Below, one piece after another: positions 23,701 through 31,629 of a stretch of DNA of 64,000 bases. The stretch's first letter is position 1. Each line of letters starts with the position of its first letter. Below the pieces are notes generated by a model. It ran no database searches and was not told where the DNA came from. It saw only the letters and a list, made by a program, of their open reading frames with translations. A program made the translations under genes and the position numbers. This DNA is from Gari tellinella (Eukaryota > Mollusca > Bivalvia > Cardiida > Psammobiidae), in assembly GCA_922989275.2 (NCBI GenBank), contig OV277867.1, positions 40,166,070 through 40,230,069 of the forward strand. Direction: 5' to 3'.

Positions 23701-26700
23701 TCGAGTTAGCTATTTCCTTATTTACCATATGGCATTTGTCTATTGAAAAGAAGTGACCACTTATAGCAGGTTGAAAGTAAAGAAGAACGTATCCTAAGGC
23801 GTATATTCTGTTAACTTTCAGATTGCTTTAAGTTACTATCTGCTAGGGATAATGAATTATGTCTATATGGTCTAAGCACGAATGAATATTGTATTGTATA
23901 TTGAATAACACATCTGTTATTCATTCGTGGTCTAAGTCGTTGAATTTATTGTCGTCTGCTGAATTGCCATAGCTGAAAAGTACATGAATGTACGTTGTCG
24001 TCCGTTTCATCCTTTTACTCCATGATCTTTGACTATTTTTGAAGAACATCATATCATGTTGAAAGTAAAGCAGAAAGCACCCAATTTATAATGCTTTACT
24101 TTTCTGTTCTGCTTTAATGTACCATCTCGTATGATAAAGAATAATATTCATTATGGTGGACATTATAAACAGATATAGTTTTCGTCCTTGGCAAATTAAA
24201 TGCGTGAAATGAGCCTGATGTATACTGTGTATGCAGAGGATTAACCCATTCCTGTTTCTAGTTTTGAGTTCAATACAAAGTTTAATTGAAGTTGGTGCAT
24301 ATATAACATTTAACATTTGCTATGAATATAGCTTTTTACCGACACAGGCCTTTAATTTGATCACAGGTGACCACTGACCACTTAAAGCAGGTTGAAAGTA
24401 AATCAAAATCTGATTTGCTTTCAGCCTGCTTTAAGTTTATGGTGCATATTGAAGACTGTATTAAGAAGAATTATTTTCAAAAAGTTTTGCTAATAATTTT
24501 GTTTTCAAGCTATCTATTGGCTACGGAGTAATTAGACCGCTCTAATTACTCGGTGCTATTGCCCAAGGAATAATGAATTAAATCAGTATTTTCGTAAAAG
24601 TGTCGTCGGCAAAAAGTATTTAACTAAGGTTTATGCATACTTTATTTAAGAAAAGTCTAAGACAATTGTACAACAGTTTGGCCCCAGATCAGACGAGACA
24701 TTATGCAGCCATAATGCTGTTTGCGCGCCTATGCCAGACCAATACTAGTAATATAATTGTCTCATGTATTTGCATATATGTATGTAAACTGAGATTTGAA
24801 ATAAGGCAATTTGAAAATATGATCTGGGTTATAATCCCCAATATTTGTCTATCAATTAGTACCCTAATGTGTTAATTGGTTAAAAGATCGAGCTTATCAC
24901 CGGGTATCAAACTGTGTGTTGGTTGTTGACAGTTATGATTATGGACGAAAATGATAGGTCCTTAAAGCATGTTGAAAGTAAAGCAGAAGTAGCATTCTGC
25001 TTTACATTCAACCTTCTTTAAGCTTCAATTTGCCTATATAAAGAAACAATTTCTTATGGTACATAGTACTACATATTCATCCGAGGGACGAGTATACTCG
25101 TCATAAACAAACAGTCGAAACAAACATTGCAGATCCTGATCAGAGGATTTTTCGGAAAAGTATAGGTTAACAATTGAAAAACTGACAAGAAGAGGAAATG
25201 CCCTCCAGAAGCAGGCTGAGACAGAGATGGAGCTGCTGAATATGTACGGAATAAGTCAGCGCTGGAGCTTCCATTCACAGATTTTAGTTTTTTAAATACT
25301 TCCCTCATATGAAGCTCTGCAATGCGTTTCAATATTTAATGTTGTACACATATTGTAAACATATTAATTTAAACTATGATATTTTTTTTTTTTCATGTTG
25401 CCGGACCCCTCCTGTACAGCCTTTGAGCTGTGGATTACGTGAATTCTATCAACACTTGATTCAATTGGATTATTATATGAATGTGTGTTTTGTGTTTTAT
25501 CTGTGATGATGACACGTGAGCATGTAATTCGAAATGCTGGATTATATAAGTGAAAGTGCTTGTGTAATGTGTTCACTCGGATTTATTGTTACATTGTAAT
25601 ACAAAAAATTTAAGTCCAAACCATCTTTGATCCATCCGTCAAAGCTTGCCGACTGTCGGTACCCTCGACTGTCACACACCCGAATTCATATAATTTTCGA
25701 TAATTTACAGATTCTGCCCCTGGATAAGAACCACACATATTGAATGAAACATAGGTATTTGTATATACAATTTTAATTCTGGATAAAAGCAATGCATAAA
25801 TATTTCTTCAATATACCATATAATGAGATTCGAATATAACAAATATGACATGGATCCAGATAATAGATTTACAGGGCCGCGATATGGCTTTGAAATGTAT
25901 TTGAGAATGACAAAGTGTGAACGATAAGAATAATTAGTAGTGAGCACAGTTAAGAGTTTCGCTAATTATGATTAAAACCACTCATGCTGACATGTTTGAA
26001 AAGTTCATGAGTGTCGCTAATTAGTATTAAAGCCACTCGTGCTGACATGTTTGAGAACTTAATTGATTTTCATCTCGCTCGATCCCTATAAAATCTGACC
26101 GTTCTCCGTAGTTTCATTATTCACTTCTTGAACATTTGTTGCCGACTTTTAGCCAGACAAATTATAATACCAACTCTATATCATTTTTCTTTGCATGCCA
26201 TAACGATATTTGTACAGCATATCTGTTTCAAATGGTGTTTTCAGGCTGTTTTCGTAAGTTAAGGCAGATCAGCATTTTTCCATATTGCGACGATTGCTAG
26301 CCATCAAAAGCATCTTTTTTGATAATTTGTTAAAATATATTGGTGAATAAACAATATTAATACCGTATTAACGATATAAAAAATATGAATACCGTATAAT
26401 ATGATATCGGTACAACATACATATAGCTTCTAAGTGGTGTGTTCGGTTGTTTTCGTATGTCATGTCGGACCGGCACTTTTCATATTGACGCCGATTTTGG
26501 GGCAATAAAAGCACCTTATTGAGTAGGAATGACGATTATTATTTTATAATAGACTAATAAACTGTTATTGATGGCTTTAAATATACTTTCACAACATAAA
26601 ACCTTTTTTCTAGCCTGTTTTCGTAAGCTCAGCCTGTTTTCGCGAAAACAGGCTGTTTTCGGTTTTTCGGGTGACCCGTATTCAGAGATAGATAAGATAA

Positions 26701-29425
26701 GATTTTGGATTTTACCAAGTCACCAACTCTGTCTCGGCTGCAACAGCGTCTACTGTGAGTAACACACCCAGCGTAGATTTAGTTTTTACACCATGTTTAC
26801 CATCATAAACAGTTCTAACGGTTTAGTAACTTAAATTCCCAATTTCTGCATTGTCATCATTTCAAAACTCGTTTTTCCCAATTTGACTTGAAAAATTCCC
26901 AATCTGAGGGGTACCGGACCCGTTCCCAATTGGGTGAAAAAAAACGCTGAAAACTGACACTAACAAAAAGGTCAACCAAGGTGAGGACGGACGGACAGAC
27001 AGACGGACGGCATTCGCCAATCTATAGACTGCATTTTCAATCCGGCCAAAATCAGAAATGGACTCTAAGACTAAAAATGGAAACTGGAATTGTCCATTTT
27101 AAGTTTCAGGGAGGAAAGAGTTAAGTACCAAATCCTATGTTGTTACTACTTATTATGATTAGAATCATCTTGAAGAGACGATTCTAATGAGTAATGAGTA
27201 GATAACACCATAAAGTTTAAGGTAGGCATAAAGATTTTAGTTTTTTTAAATACTCCCCTTATATGGAGCCCTGTGTGGTATACACTAGTAGAGGCTTCTT
27301 TATTTCAGTAGGTCAATCTTGCATTAAGCAACTACCACAAATTGAGTCTCTAAAAATTGGTGATTGTTTAATGCAGGATAGAAATGCAGAATCCAACATT
27401 AAGCAACCATGATCATGAAGTAACTTATCAGGACTGATTCCCACTCACAGTTAGGAGATCTCGGTTAAAAAGGTGTTGAAACTAATATATCAGGACCAAA
27501 ACTGTTGGTGAATCACAGCCAGGGGGTAAGATATGGCAGAATTATAAAATTGTACATCAACAAAAATTCTTGTATAGTAACTCTTTCAACACATAGACCT
27601 GTTTAAAATATTCTCATTACATTTGCAAACAGTGTGGACCCACATTAGAGGGCTCCTATAGGAGCCCTCTGATCTGTGGCTACACTATTTGCTACGTTAG
27701 ACCAGTGTTTATTTAACTACCCAGAAATCCAAGTAGAATGGTTAAGTTTTGGTAAATAAAAAGATTCACATGGGAACCTAAGAGAGGAAATGACTGACAA
27801 GAGATGAAAACAATACCAACCAATCTGTGATGGGGTTAAACCTTTCTTGGCCAACTTCACAATTTGCTCTTGGACATCTTCTGAAGTAAGTTTCAACCAC
27901 TGAAAATACGAATAAAACATTAACACCAAGACAAACAGCTGAAAATGGCTAAAAAACCCTGAAACACTCATGAATCTATTTAAGTATCGAGTTAAATCTT
28001 GGCCAGGCCTTTTTCTGGTGCATCAGTACATGTATTTATACTTGATACACATGCATTTCAAGATTGGGTGGTCCATTATTTTGACAAACCAAAGTAAAAA
28101 GAAACCTCGAAAAGTTTGGCTCCTCTGTCACGTTTAACAAGTGGGCCATCTGATCACAGACAAGTCTCTACATATAGCATCCTTCTTAATATAAATGACT
28201 GGCAACACTGATAAGTAATAAGCGTTCTTTGCATCTGCCATCATGCATGCCATTATAAACTTTTACATTAAATAAAAAAAATGCTTTATTTGAAAGACAT
28301 TTCCTGACCTACTTTTGATGAAAACACTTACTTTAATCAGGCAGTTCACAAGCAAAAATCATGCTTTTTGTGCATACCTGTATAAATGTGAACTAGTGAA
28401 GCCTCTCATGTGAGGCCCTACTCTTATATTTGATAGTTTGGTTAGAAATATGATATCTGTTGAAAAAACCTTGAGTAGCATATGTCAGGGCTTCTCTAGA
28501 GAGAATGAGATTGCTATGACATGTGATGCATGCTTTTACAATTACTTTCACACCTATGGAAATGGCATTGGTCCCTGAAACCTCAATTCTGACTATTCTG
28601 GTTTATTTAATACAAAATGACAACACTGAAACAGTGCAGACCCTCACAAGAGACTAGGTGTACAGCATTTTCTTAAGATAAGTGTACTCTTGACAGGTAC
28701 ATTATTTGTATATGACTTGTTCTTTAGTGCTAATTGTTGTCAAAATTATTAACCCTTCTTCTTTCTGTAACTTACAGTTGGAACTGATCTTCTGTATGGG
28801 AGTGCAGACTGGGATATACCCTTGCTGAAAAGGAAAGCAAAATGGTACAAGTATCTATCTCTCGTGTTGTGCCGACCCCTCTCTCTCTAGTGTTATATGG
28901 TTTGTACAACCGTAGTTAAAAATATGAAAGATATAAAAGGTGTTCCCATGGAAATGGAATTAGTAAGTAAATTAACATTGAAATTTCAAAAACAAAAAGA
29001 TCTGACGCTTTAAAAAGTGATAAATATCGAAGTTTGCTTCGTCCAAAATAAAAGTTTATTCAATCACATCATACAGCTATAACCTCATTTAAGTATAACA
29101 CCATCAACAACATAGTACATTTCTGCGACCAAAAGCTACGAATGACATTTTCAGCATCACCGTGGTTTCGAGTGTGGCGAACTGTCTGCAAAGAGCAAAC
29201 ATTCGGCTCTATTAGTTTCCCCACCCACTCAAATCCCTTGTTTGTATGAATCCCACGTGGTACAAATATATCCAGTAAATGGACATTGTCGGGCTGATTT
29301 TTATATTTTATTTGCTTATATATAACTTTTAAATTTATTGTTCCCATTTCTTTCATCCAAACTATCTTTTATATAAGTATAAATGTGAAAATGTTATATT
29401 ACCCTGGATTGTGCATGCGACCCAT
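11728..29425 (-). CDS. RPS13: Ribosomal protein S13 (uS15), complete six-exon gene
   Basis: Small-subunit (40S) ribosomal protein that binds 18S rRNA. Coding segments on the minus strand, 5' to 3': 29425-29403, 28824-28776, 27899-27821, 20202-20033, 15275-15175, 11761-11728. They total 456 nt, which is 151 codons plus a TGA stop; human RPS13 as I recall it is also 151 residues. The protein opens [10 protein letters not shown]. Family-typical stretches are [10 protein letters not shown] (24-33), [15 protein letters not shown] (45-59), QVRFVTG (61-67), [13 protein letters not shown] (95-107) and [18 protein letters not shown] (124-141). Intron phases are consistent across every junction (2,0,1,0,2) and all introns are GT-AG. 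The last exon ends [11 protein letters not shown], against YESSTASALVA in vertebrates. Introns 3 and 4 are swollen with transposons, so the gene spans 17.7 kb. Intron 4 carries four snoRNA-like copies. Identification is by recalled family sequence, with no search run. Confidence 0.97.
11810..12338. mobile_element. Cluster of nested family A MITEs
   Basis: A left half (11813-11892) is broken at its central apex by a reverse copy (11890-12121). A further reverse copy (12118-12336) abuts it. They lie immediately downstream of the RPS13 acceptor for exon 6. Confidence 0.6.
12339..13659 (+). mobile_element. MITE family A interrupted by a CAGGGGTGGC hAT-like element
   Basis: 12339-12480 and 13558-13659 form one family A copy; the inserted element is listed separately. 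Confidence 0.65.
12481..13557. mobile_element. hAT-like element, 1077 bp, 5-bp target duplication
   Basis: Inverted ends CAGGGGTGGCGAAATC / GATTTTGCCACCCCTG. Target duplication ATATG at 12476-12480 and 13558-13562; removing the element and one copy restores the family A sequence. Subterminal CTTGTCCG motifs. No transposase recognised. Confidence 0.8.
13863..14022. repeat. Near-perfect palindrome, about 75-bp arms
   Basis: GGAATATTACTATACTTTGC and its inverse bound the element; the arms match over about 75 bp with a loop of about 10 bp (GACCGGAGGT). In RPS13 intron 5. Could be a foldback MITE or a source of double-stranded RNA. Confidence 0.75.
14146..15136. mobile_element. Two family B (pogo-like) hairpin elements, with a family A fragment between
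   Basis: 14146-14345 and 14942-15136 share ends CTATTACGACCACTA / GAGAGGTTTTACTGT and a central hairpin AAGCAAGGTGACAG...apex GAAAGCTCC. TIR style resembles pogo/Tigger MITEs (TA target). A decayed family A hairpin lies at 14640-14790. The second copy ends 39 bp from RPS13 exon 5. Confidence 0.6.
15175..15275 (-). CDS. RPS13: RPS13 exon 5
   Basis: 101 nt, acceptor TTGCAG, donor GTAAGT. Encodes codons 108-141 from [20 protein letters not shown] through LPPNWK. Read-through past the donor would give an immediate TAG, so the splice is required. A pogo-like hairpin element ends about 40 bp downstream. Confidence 0.95.
15484..16624. mobile_element. MITE A and C copies between snoRNA-like copies 1 and 2
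   Basis: Family A fragment 15484-15570, A copy 15840-15997, C fragment 16000-16180 (hairpin GCAGACCCTGATCAG), reverse A copy 16231-16452 inserted at a TTAA, and right half of A 16448-16624. snoRNA-like copy 1 (15665-15765) lies untouched among them. Confidence 0.6.
15665..15765 (-). ncRNA. Candidate box C/D snoRNA, copy 1 (RPS13 intron 4)
   Basis: Read on the minus strand, the sense strand of RPS13, it starts TTGC, then A, then C box ATGATGC (consensus RTGATGA). It ends with D box CTGA followed by GCAA, so TTGC/GCAA close a terminal stem. A C'-like GTGATGG lies in the middle. Two short inverted repeats, CTGTAA/TTACAG and GATGGT/ACCATC, are shared by all copies. The 8 nt before the D box (CTCTTCAA) differ from the other copies, so the guide may differ. 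No rRNA target was recognised, and it does not resemble U14, the snoRNA hosted by vertebrate RPS13. Confidence 0.6.
16758..16859 (-). ncRNA. Candidate box C/D snoRNA, copy 2 (RPS13 intron 4)
   Basis: Same layout as copy 1: TTGC stem, C box ATGATGC, C'-like GTGATGG, D box CTGA, GCAA stem. The bases before the D box are CATTTTAA. Upstream flank similarity to copy 1 (about 20 nt) suggests local duplication; beyond that the sequences are unrelated. Confidence 0.6.
16886..17078 (+). mobile_element. CAGGGCTCCAGATAAG MITE (family E), 193 bp
   Basis: Ends CAGGGCTCCAGATAAG / CTTATCTGAAGCTCTG. Target duplication AAGTTT at 16880-16885 and 17079-17084 (6 bp). Central hairpin TCATTAGAATCGTCTC. In RPS13 intron 4. 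Confidence 0.78.
17222..17865. mobile_element. MITE E (truncated), C and A copies
   Basis: 17222-17390 family E lacking one end. 17437-17639 family C (hairpin GTGTAGACCCTGATCAGAGG). 17640-17865 family A with TTAA both sides, ending 14 nt from snoRNA-like copy 3. Confidence 0.62.
17880..17981 (-). ncRNA. Candidate box C/D snoRNA, copy 3 (RPS13 intron 4)
   Basis: Same boxes and closing stem. The D-proximal segment is CATTTTAA as in copy 2, and the mid-part variant (TAATGCTGG) is as in copy 1. A TTAA-type MITE ends 14 nt away on its 3' side, yet the RNA-like unit is intact. Confidence 0.6.
18049..18230. mobile_element. CAGGGCTGCCAT MITE (family F) containing a family A-type hairpin
   Basis: Ends CAGGGTTGCCAT / ATGGCAGCCCTG. 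Flanks ACATTA and ATATTA (5 of 6 match). Its middle carries the GAAAGTAAAGCAGAATGCGC hairpin that is otherwise the core of family A. The second copy at 39532-39787 has a family A insert too. Confidence 0.65.
18744..18845 (-). ncRNA. Candidate box C/D snoRNA, copy 4 (RPS13 intron 4)
   Basis: Most divergent copy. C box ATGATGC, D box CTGA and the TTGC/GCAA stem are kept, while the D-proximal segment reads CATTTCAATA. This pattern of conserved boxes with changed antisense region is expected of snoRNA paralogues. It is the copy nearest exon 4. Confidence 0.58.
19068..19596 (+). mobile_element. TTAA element with embedded tRNA-like block (family G, copy 1)
   Basis: Inverted ends AGGGACTCGCAACCGGATGG / CCGGTTGCGAGCCCCTT, TTAA duplicated on both sides. 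Carries a tRNA-like block at 19369-19458. Other copies: 32044-32582, 35490-35979 (inverted) and 43275-43820. No protein coding. Confidence 0.8.
19369..19458 (+). other. tRNA-like block (class II length) inside family G
   Basis: 90 nt with acceptor arms AGCGCTG / CAGAGCT (6 of 7 pairs), box A-like GTAGCCGAGGGG, D-arm pairs GCC/GGC, and box B GGGTTCGAATCCCACC. Length suits a Leu/Ser-type tRNA with variable arm, but no clean anticodon stem is seen. Pol III promoter boxes may be functional; a working tRNA is unlikely. Confidence 0.5.
19801..19990 (+). mobile_element. MITE family A copy, decayed
   Basis: Starts TTAACCTATTGCTTG and ends GGGGTAATGAGATAA; its hairpin is reduced. Lies 43 bp from the RPS13 exon 4 donor. 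Confidence 0.55.
20033..20202 (-). CDS. RPS13: RPS13 exon 4
   Basis: 170 nt, acceptor TTTACAG, donor GTATAG. Encodes codons 51-107, running from VILRDSHG to RKHLERNRK, the core of the S15 rRNA-binding domain. A CAGGG-type transposon (20231-27273) begins only 28 nt upstream of the acceptor, so any branch point must lie within that short stretch or inside the transposon. Confidence 0.96.
21995..22251 (-). mobile_element. MITE family C variant inside the hAT-like element
   Basis: TTAACACATTCACCCCTGAA at the left, AGGGTTGAATGTTTTAA at the right, hairpin GTAGACTCTGATCAGAGG with apex CCTTAAGG. Innermost level of the nest. Confidence 0.7.
22546..23015. repeat. Two-copy direct repeat, about 265-bp spacing
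   Basis: 22546-22745 and 22811-23012 share ACTAATCATC, GCAAACGCCTCGAAATATAT and CCTGTTTGCAGAG. Function unknown. Confidence 0.6.
23544..23632 (+). other. Possible coding exon within the hAT-like element
   Basis: ATG followed by 29 codons opening [17 protein letters not shown] and ending at a good donor, GTACGT. The Cys pair (C-x2-C) would suit a zinc-binding N-terminus, and the placement within a 5.4-kb transposon suggests a transposase first exon. No partner exon identified; could be chance. Confidence 0.25.
25146..25320 (+). other. Short coding-like fragment joined to a family E fragment
   Basis: Open plus-strand frame [20 protein letters not shown] then [16 protein letters not shown], with helical, protein-like composition, abutting a hairpin fragment on the left and a truncated family E end (25272-25320, ends AAGCTCTG) on the right. 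May be a captured host exon. No family recognised. Confidence 0.3.
25926..26065. repeat. Two-copy tandem repeat, about 66 bp
   Basis: TCGCTAATTATGATTAAAAC / TCGCTAATTAGTATTAAAGC followed in both by GCTGACATGTTTGA. Confidence 0.6.
27577..27735. mobile_element. MITE family C fragment in RPS13 intron 3
   Basis: Hairpin AGAGGGCTCCTATAGGAGCC with arms GTGTGGACCCACA / CTGTGGCTACACT. Lies 86 bp from the exon 3 donor. Confidence 0.55.
27821..27899 (-). CDS. RPS13: RPS13 exon 3
   Basis: Acceptor TTTTCAG. Encodes [19 protein letters not shown] and then GLTPSQI, plus the first base of Gly51. The donor is the weak GTTGGT. The nearby stronger-looking GTATTG would shift the frame against exon 4, so GTTGGT is chosen. 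Confidence 0.95.
28776..28824 (-). CDS. RPS13: RPS13 exon 2
   Basis: Acceptor TTTTCAG, donor GTAAGT, 49 nt. Encodes codons 8-24, including [12 protein letters not shown], which is nearly invariant in S13. Confidence 0.96.
29069..29356 (-). other. Unrecognised 95-codon open frame in RPS13 intron 1
   Basis: Starts [20 protein letters not shown] and continues with fairly protein-like text ([19 protein letters not shown]). AATAAA follows 9 nt after the stop (29055-29060, minus strand). It could be a short alternative 3' end of RPS13 transcripts, a transposon remnant, or chance. No domain recognised. Confidence 0.2.
29403..29425 (-). CDS. RPS13: RPS13 exon 1 (start codon)
   Basis: Encodes MGRMHNP plus the first two bases of a Gly codon (codons 1-8). 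The donor is GTAATA. The next exon supplies the third base of the Gly codon. The start ATG matches the conserved N-terminus of the family. Confidence 0.93.
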
Positions 29426-29440
29426 GACGGCAAAATTGTT

Positions 29441-29447
29441 GAAAAGG
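29441..29447 (-). promoter_or_regulatory. TOP-like pyrimidine start of RPS13 mRNA
   Basis: CCTTTTC on the minus strand, 16-22 nt upstream of the RPS13 ATG. Ribosomal protein mRNAs typically begin at a C within a short pyrimidine run (5' TOP, translational control through mTOR/LARP1). This would give a 5' UTR of about 22 nt. No TATA box is evident. The start site is inference. Confidence 0.5.
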
Positions 29448-29587
29448 ACCCGGATTAGGAAATTTGCAGACTGGTTAAATTAAAGGCCTTTGCGCCCCAT
29501 CCGACTTCGCCCCTCTCAGCAATGTTACGTCCCATTTCGTCTACACCAATTGCACCTACTATATAACTTTTGTATTAAATCCTAAAC

Positions 29588-29833
29588 ACATTCAATCCTA
29601 GCGGCGAGTATACTCGTCATTTACAAACAGTCTACCTGCTAGGATTACATTTGTCCCATGCAAACAGTGAATACCCAGATCAGAGGACTCCTTAAGGAGC
29701 CCTCTGATCAGGATCTACACTGATTGTCATTTTGAAATATATGGTTAAAATCACCCCTAAATAGTCAATAATGGACTAAACATATTTTGAAATTGGAATT
29801 GTCCATTAAAAGTTTCAGGGGTGAATGAGTTAA
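29588..29833 (-). mobile_element. MITE family C variant about 140 bp upstream of the RPS13 start
   Basis: ACACATTCAATCCTAGCGGC at one end, TTTCAGGGGTGAATGAGTTAA at the other, hairpin apex GACTCCTTAAGGAGC. Any RPS13 promoter elements farther than 140 bp upstream lie within or beyond it. Confidence 0.7.
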
Positions 29834-30877
29834 AGCACAGTATGTAAACTCCGATGTATCCCTTCCGGAAGCTGCGATCAGCGAAGCGAGATGTTTACCG
29901 ATATTTTCTCTGACGGATGGATGCAGACCACTTTGACGAGTAAGTTTGTAATAATTTAACACGCTAGCTTATATAAAATGCACCATCTACGATTGTGATA
30001 CAGTTTAAAACATTCAACACACCTCTTCCTACAATGTTGTGATAAATAAACATTGAATTTTTGACATGATCATCGCTGCGTATCAAGCATGGAGAAAGGA
30101 CTGTCCATTCTCCATGGTATCAAGTGAAAACAACAGGTGCTTCAAAGAAGTATCGTAAATTCCGTCCATTGAAGTATTTCCGCACCACGCATGATTGAAA
30201 TGGCAAAATGAATTAAATATCTACCTAAAAATGTATAATGTACCATGAAAATATTAATTTTACACGAAAACTTTGTCATAAATAAATCTGACCTAATTTC
30301 ACAGGCTGTATGACCAGCTGCAATGTGACTGTATAACTAGCTGTGATTTATCATAAATTAACTGTATGACTAGCTGAGAGCACTGTCTTCGTTACGAAAC
30401 AAGATCGGGTGTTAAGTATTTATATTAGTGAATCTATAAAACGAAGGCAACGAACACCCATGCAATTTACTCGTTATATATTACATAACAAATTATTCTG
30501 ACGAGTGTCAAACCTTTTGGACCCAGGTCAGACACGATATATTGGTTTGAATAGCACTTTTTGTATAGCCTGAGGTCCCATTTTCTATTGACAATGATAA
30601 AATGTCTATGGAAAACCCACATGTGCAATCGTGCTGGAAACTAGTATTATCTCGCAGACAGCTCTTGTATTGGAATGTAGCAGGACATTTACTTCACTTC
30701 TCCAATACTTTGTCGTTGAATGCCAAGTGTCTTTCAGGATTATAGAGCGAGTTGAAACCCCCTTTACTACACCCACTTGTGAATCTAAATGTAAATTTGT
30801 GTTTTTAATCTGTATGTTGTTTCAATCCCTTCCTTGTCTTTAACTGTCTTCACAGAATGTATTGAATTAATGAAAAT

Positions 30878-30916
<39 letters not shown>

Positions 30917-31629
30917 GCCCCTTACTACACCACCTGACTCTAACTGACTCTACGTCGACCAAACTGGGGATCGCCAGCATGGGAATATTACTGAAAACGG
31001 ACCAAAACATGATATTCGAGACTATAATGTGAAATTATATATTTGAAATATGCATTTTTACACCAAATAAGCACCAGCATGCTTGAATTCAACTCTACCT
31101 GACTTTTCTCACTTTACCGGACTCTATATTTAGACGCAACGAGCAATTATGGTATGTTTAAACATTCTGCGTTCGTTATACGAAGTGGGTGTAGGTGGTG
31201 GTTGTCTTAGTATGTTTATAATATCAATATAAATCTAATGTAAAAGTAAGACCAATTCGCAGAAAATGCTTCAATGTAGATTTTGATTCCTCGAAACGAT
31301 GATTTTCACATAAAATTTGCTTTATTTTCAAGAAAATTTATCCGTAGAATACATAGATTGGACTACAGGTGAACAAATATGCCAGTTTTGAAAGGAGCGG
31401 CCTCAGATGCATCATTACTTTTTATTTGATCAAAATCCTGCAAGTAAAAGTGAATTACAGCAAGTTTTAAGCAGAGTGGGTGTGCGGCAAAGTGTAGAAT
31501 TTTAGCCATGTTTATTGCTTACACCTCTACCCCGTTTAAATCCCTATAAGTCTCTGAATTATGCATCTAATATGTTCAACATGGTGTCTATTTAATGAAC
31601 ACTACCCAAATAGATAGCAGTAAGTCTAA

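Larger units (their letters stand above)
21225..26677. mobile_element. 5.45-kb hAT-like element, 8-bp target duplication GTATTCAG
   Basis: Inverted ends CGGTTACCCGAATAACCG / CGGTTTTTCGGGTGACCC, continuing into ACCGAAAACAGC. GTATTCAG occurs at 21217-21224 and 26678-26685. Subterminal CGAAAACAGG repeats and three imperfect units of TTAGGCTAAAAAAGTTGCCT type (21377-21790), with inverted relatives at the right end (26240-26530). Possible remnants of a transposase exon at 23544-23632; otherwise no domain recognised. Contains a family C MITE (21995-22251) and family A fragments (22476-22541, 23738-23855, 24010-24130, 24360-24440, 24950-25060). Confidence 0.72.
20607..26949. mobile_element. 6.3-kb element with CAGCGTTTTTTTTC ends
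   Basis: Ends CAGCGTTTTTTTTC / GTGAAAAAAAACGCTG. Target duplication AAAAC at 20602-20606 and 26950-26954. Subterminal runs of GGACCCGTTCCCAATTGG-like motifs at both ends. Contains a further element (21225-26677). Confidence 0.7.
20286..27125 (+). mobile_element. MITE family C split by nested insertions
   Basis: Left part 20286-20451: TTAACCCTTTGAACCCTAG and hairpin AGGGCTCCGAAAGGAGCCCT. Right part 27053-27125 ends TTTCAGGGAGGAAAGAGTTAA. TTAA duplicated at 20286 and 27122. The interior is a repeat of about 259 bp (20452-20606 and 26950-27052; ends GGCCGGATTG / CAATCCGGCC) that is itself interrupted. Confidence 0.68.
20231..27273. mobile_element. Family E MITE hosting a six-level transposon nest
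   Basis: Left piece 20231-20290 begins CAGGGCTCCAGATAAG. The right piece 27122-27273 ends TATGGAGCCCTG with the family hairpin TAGAATCATCTTGAAGAGAC. Between them sits a family C element inserted at TTAA, itself disrupted. Fills most of RPS13 intron 3. Confidence 0.72.
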
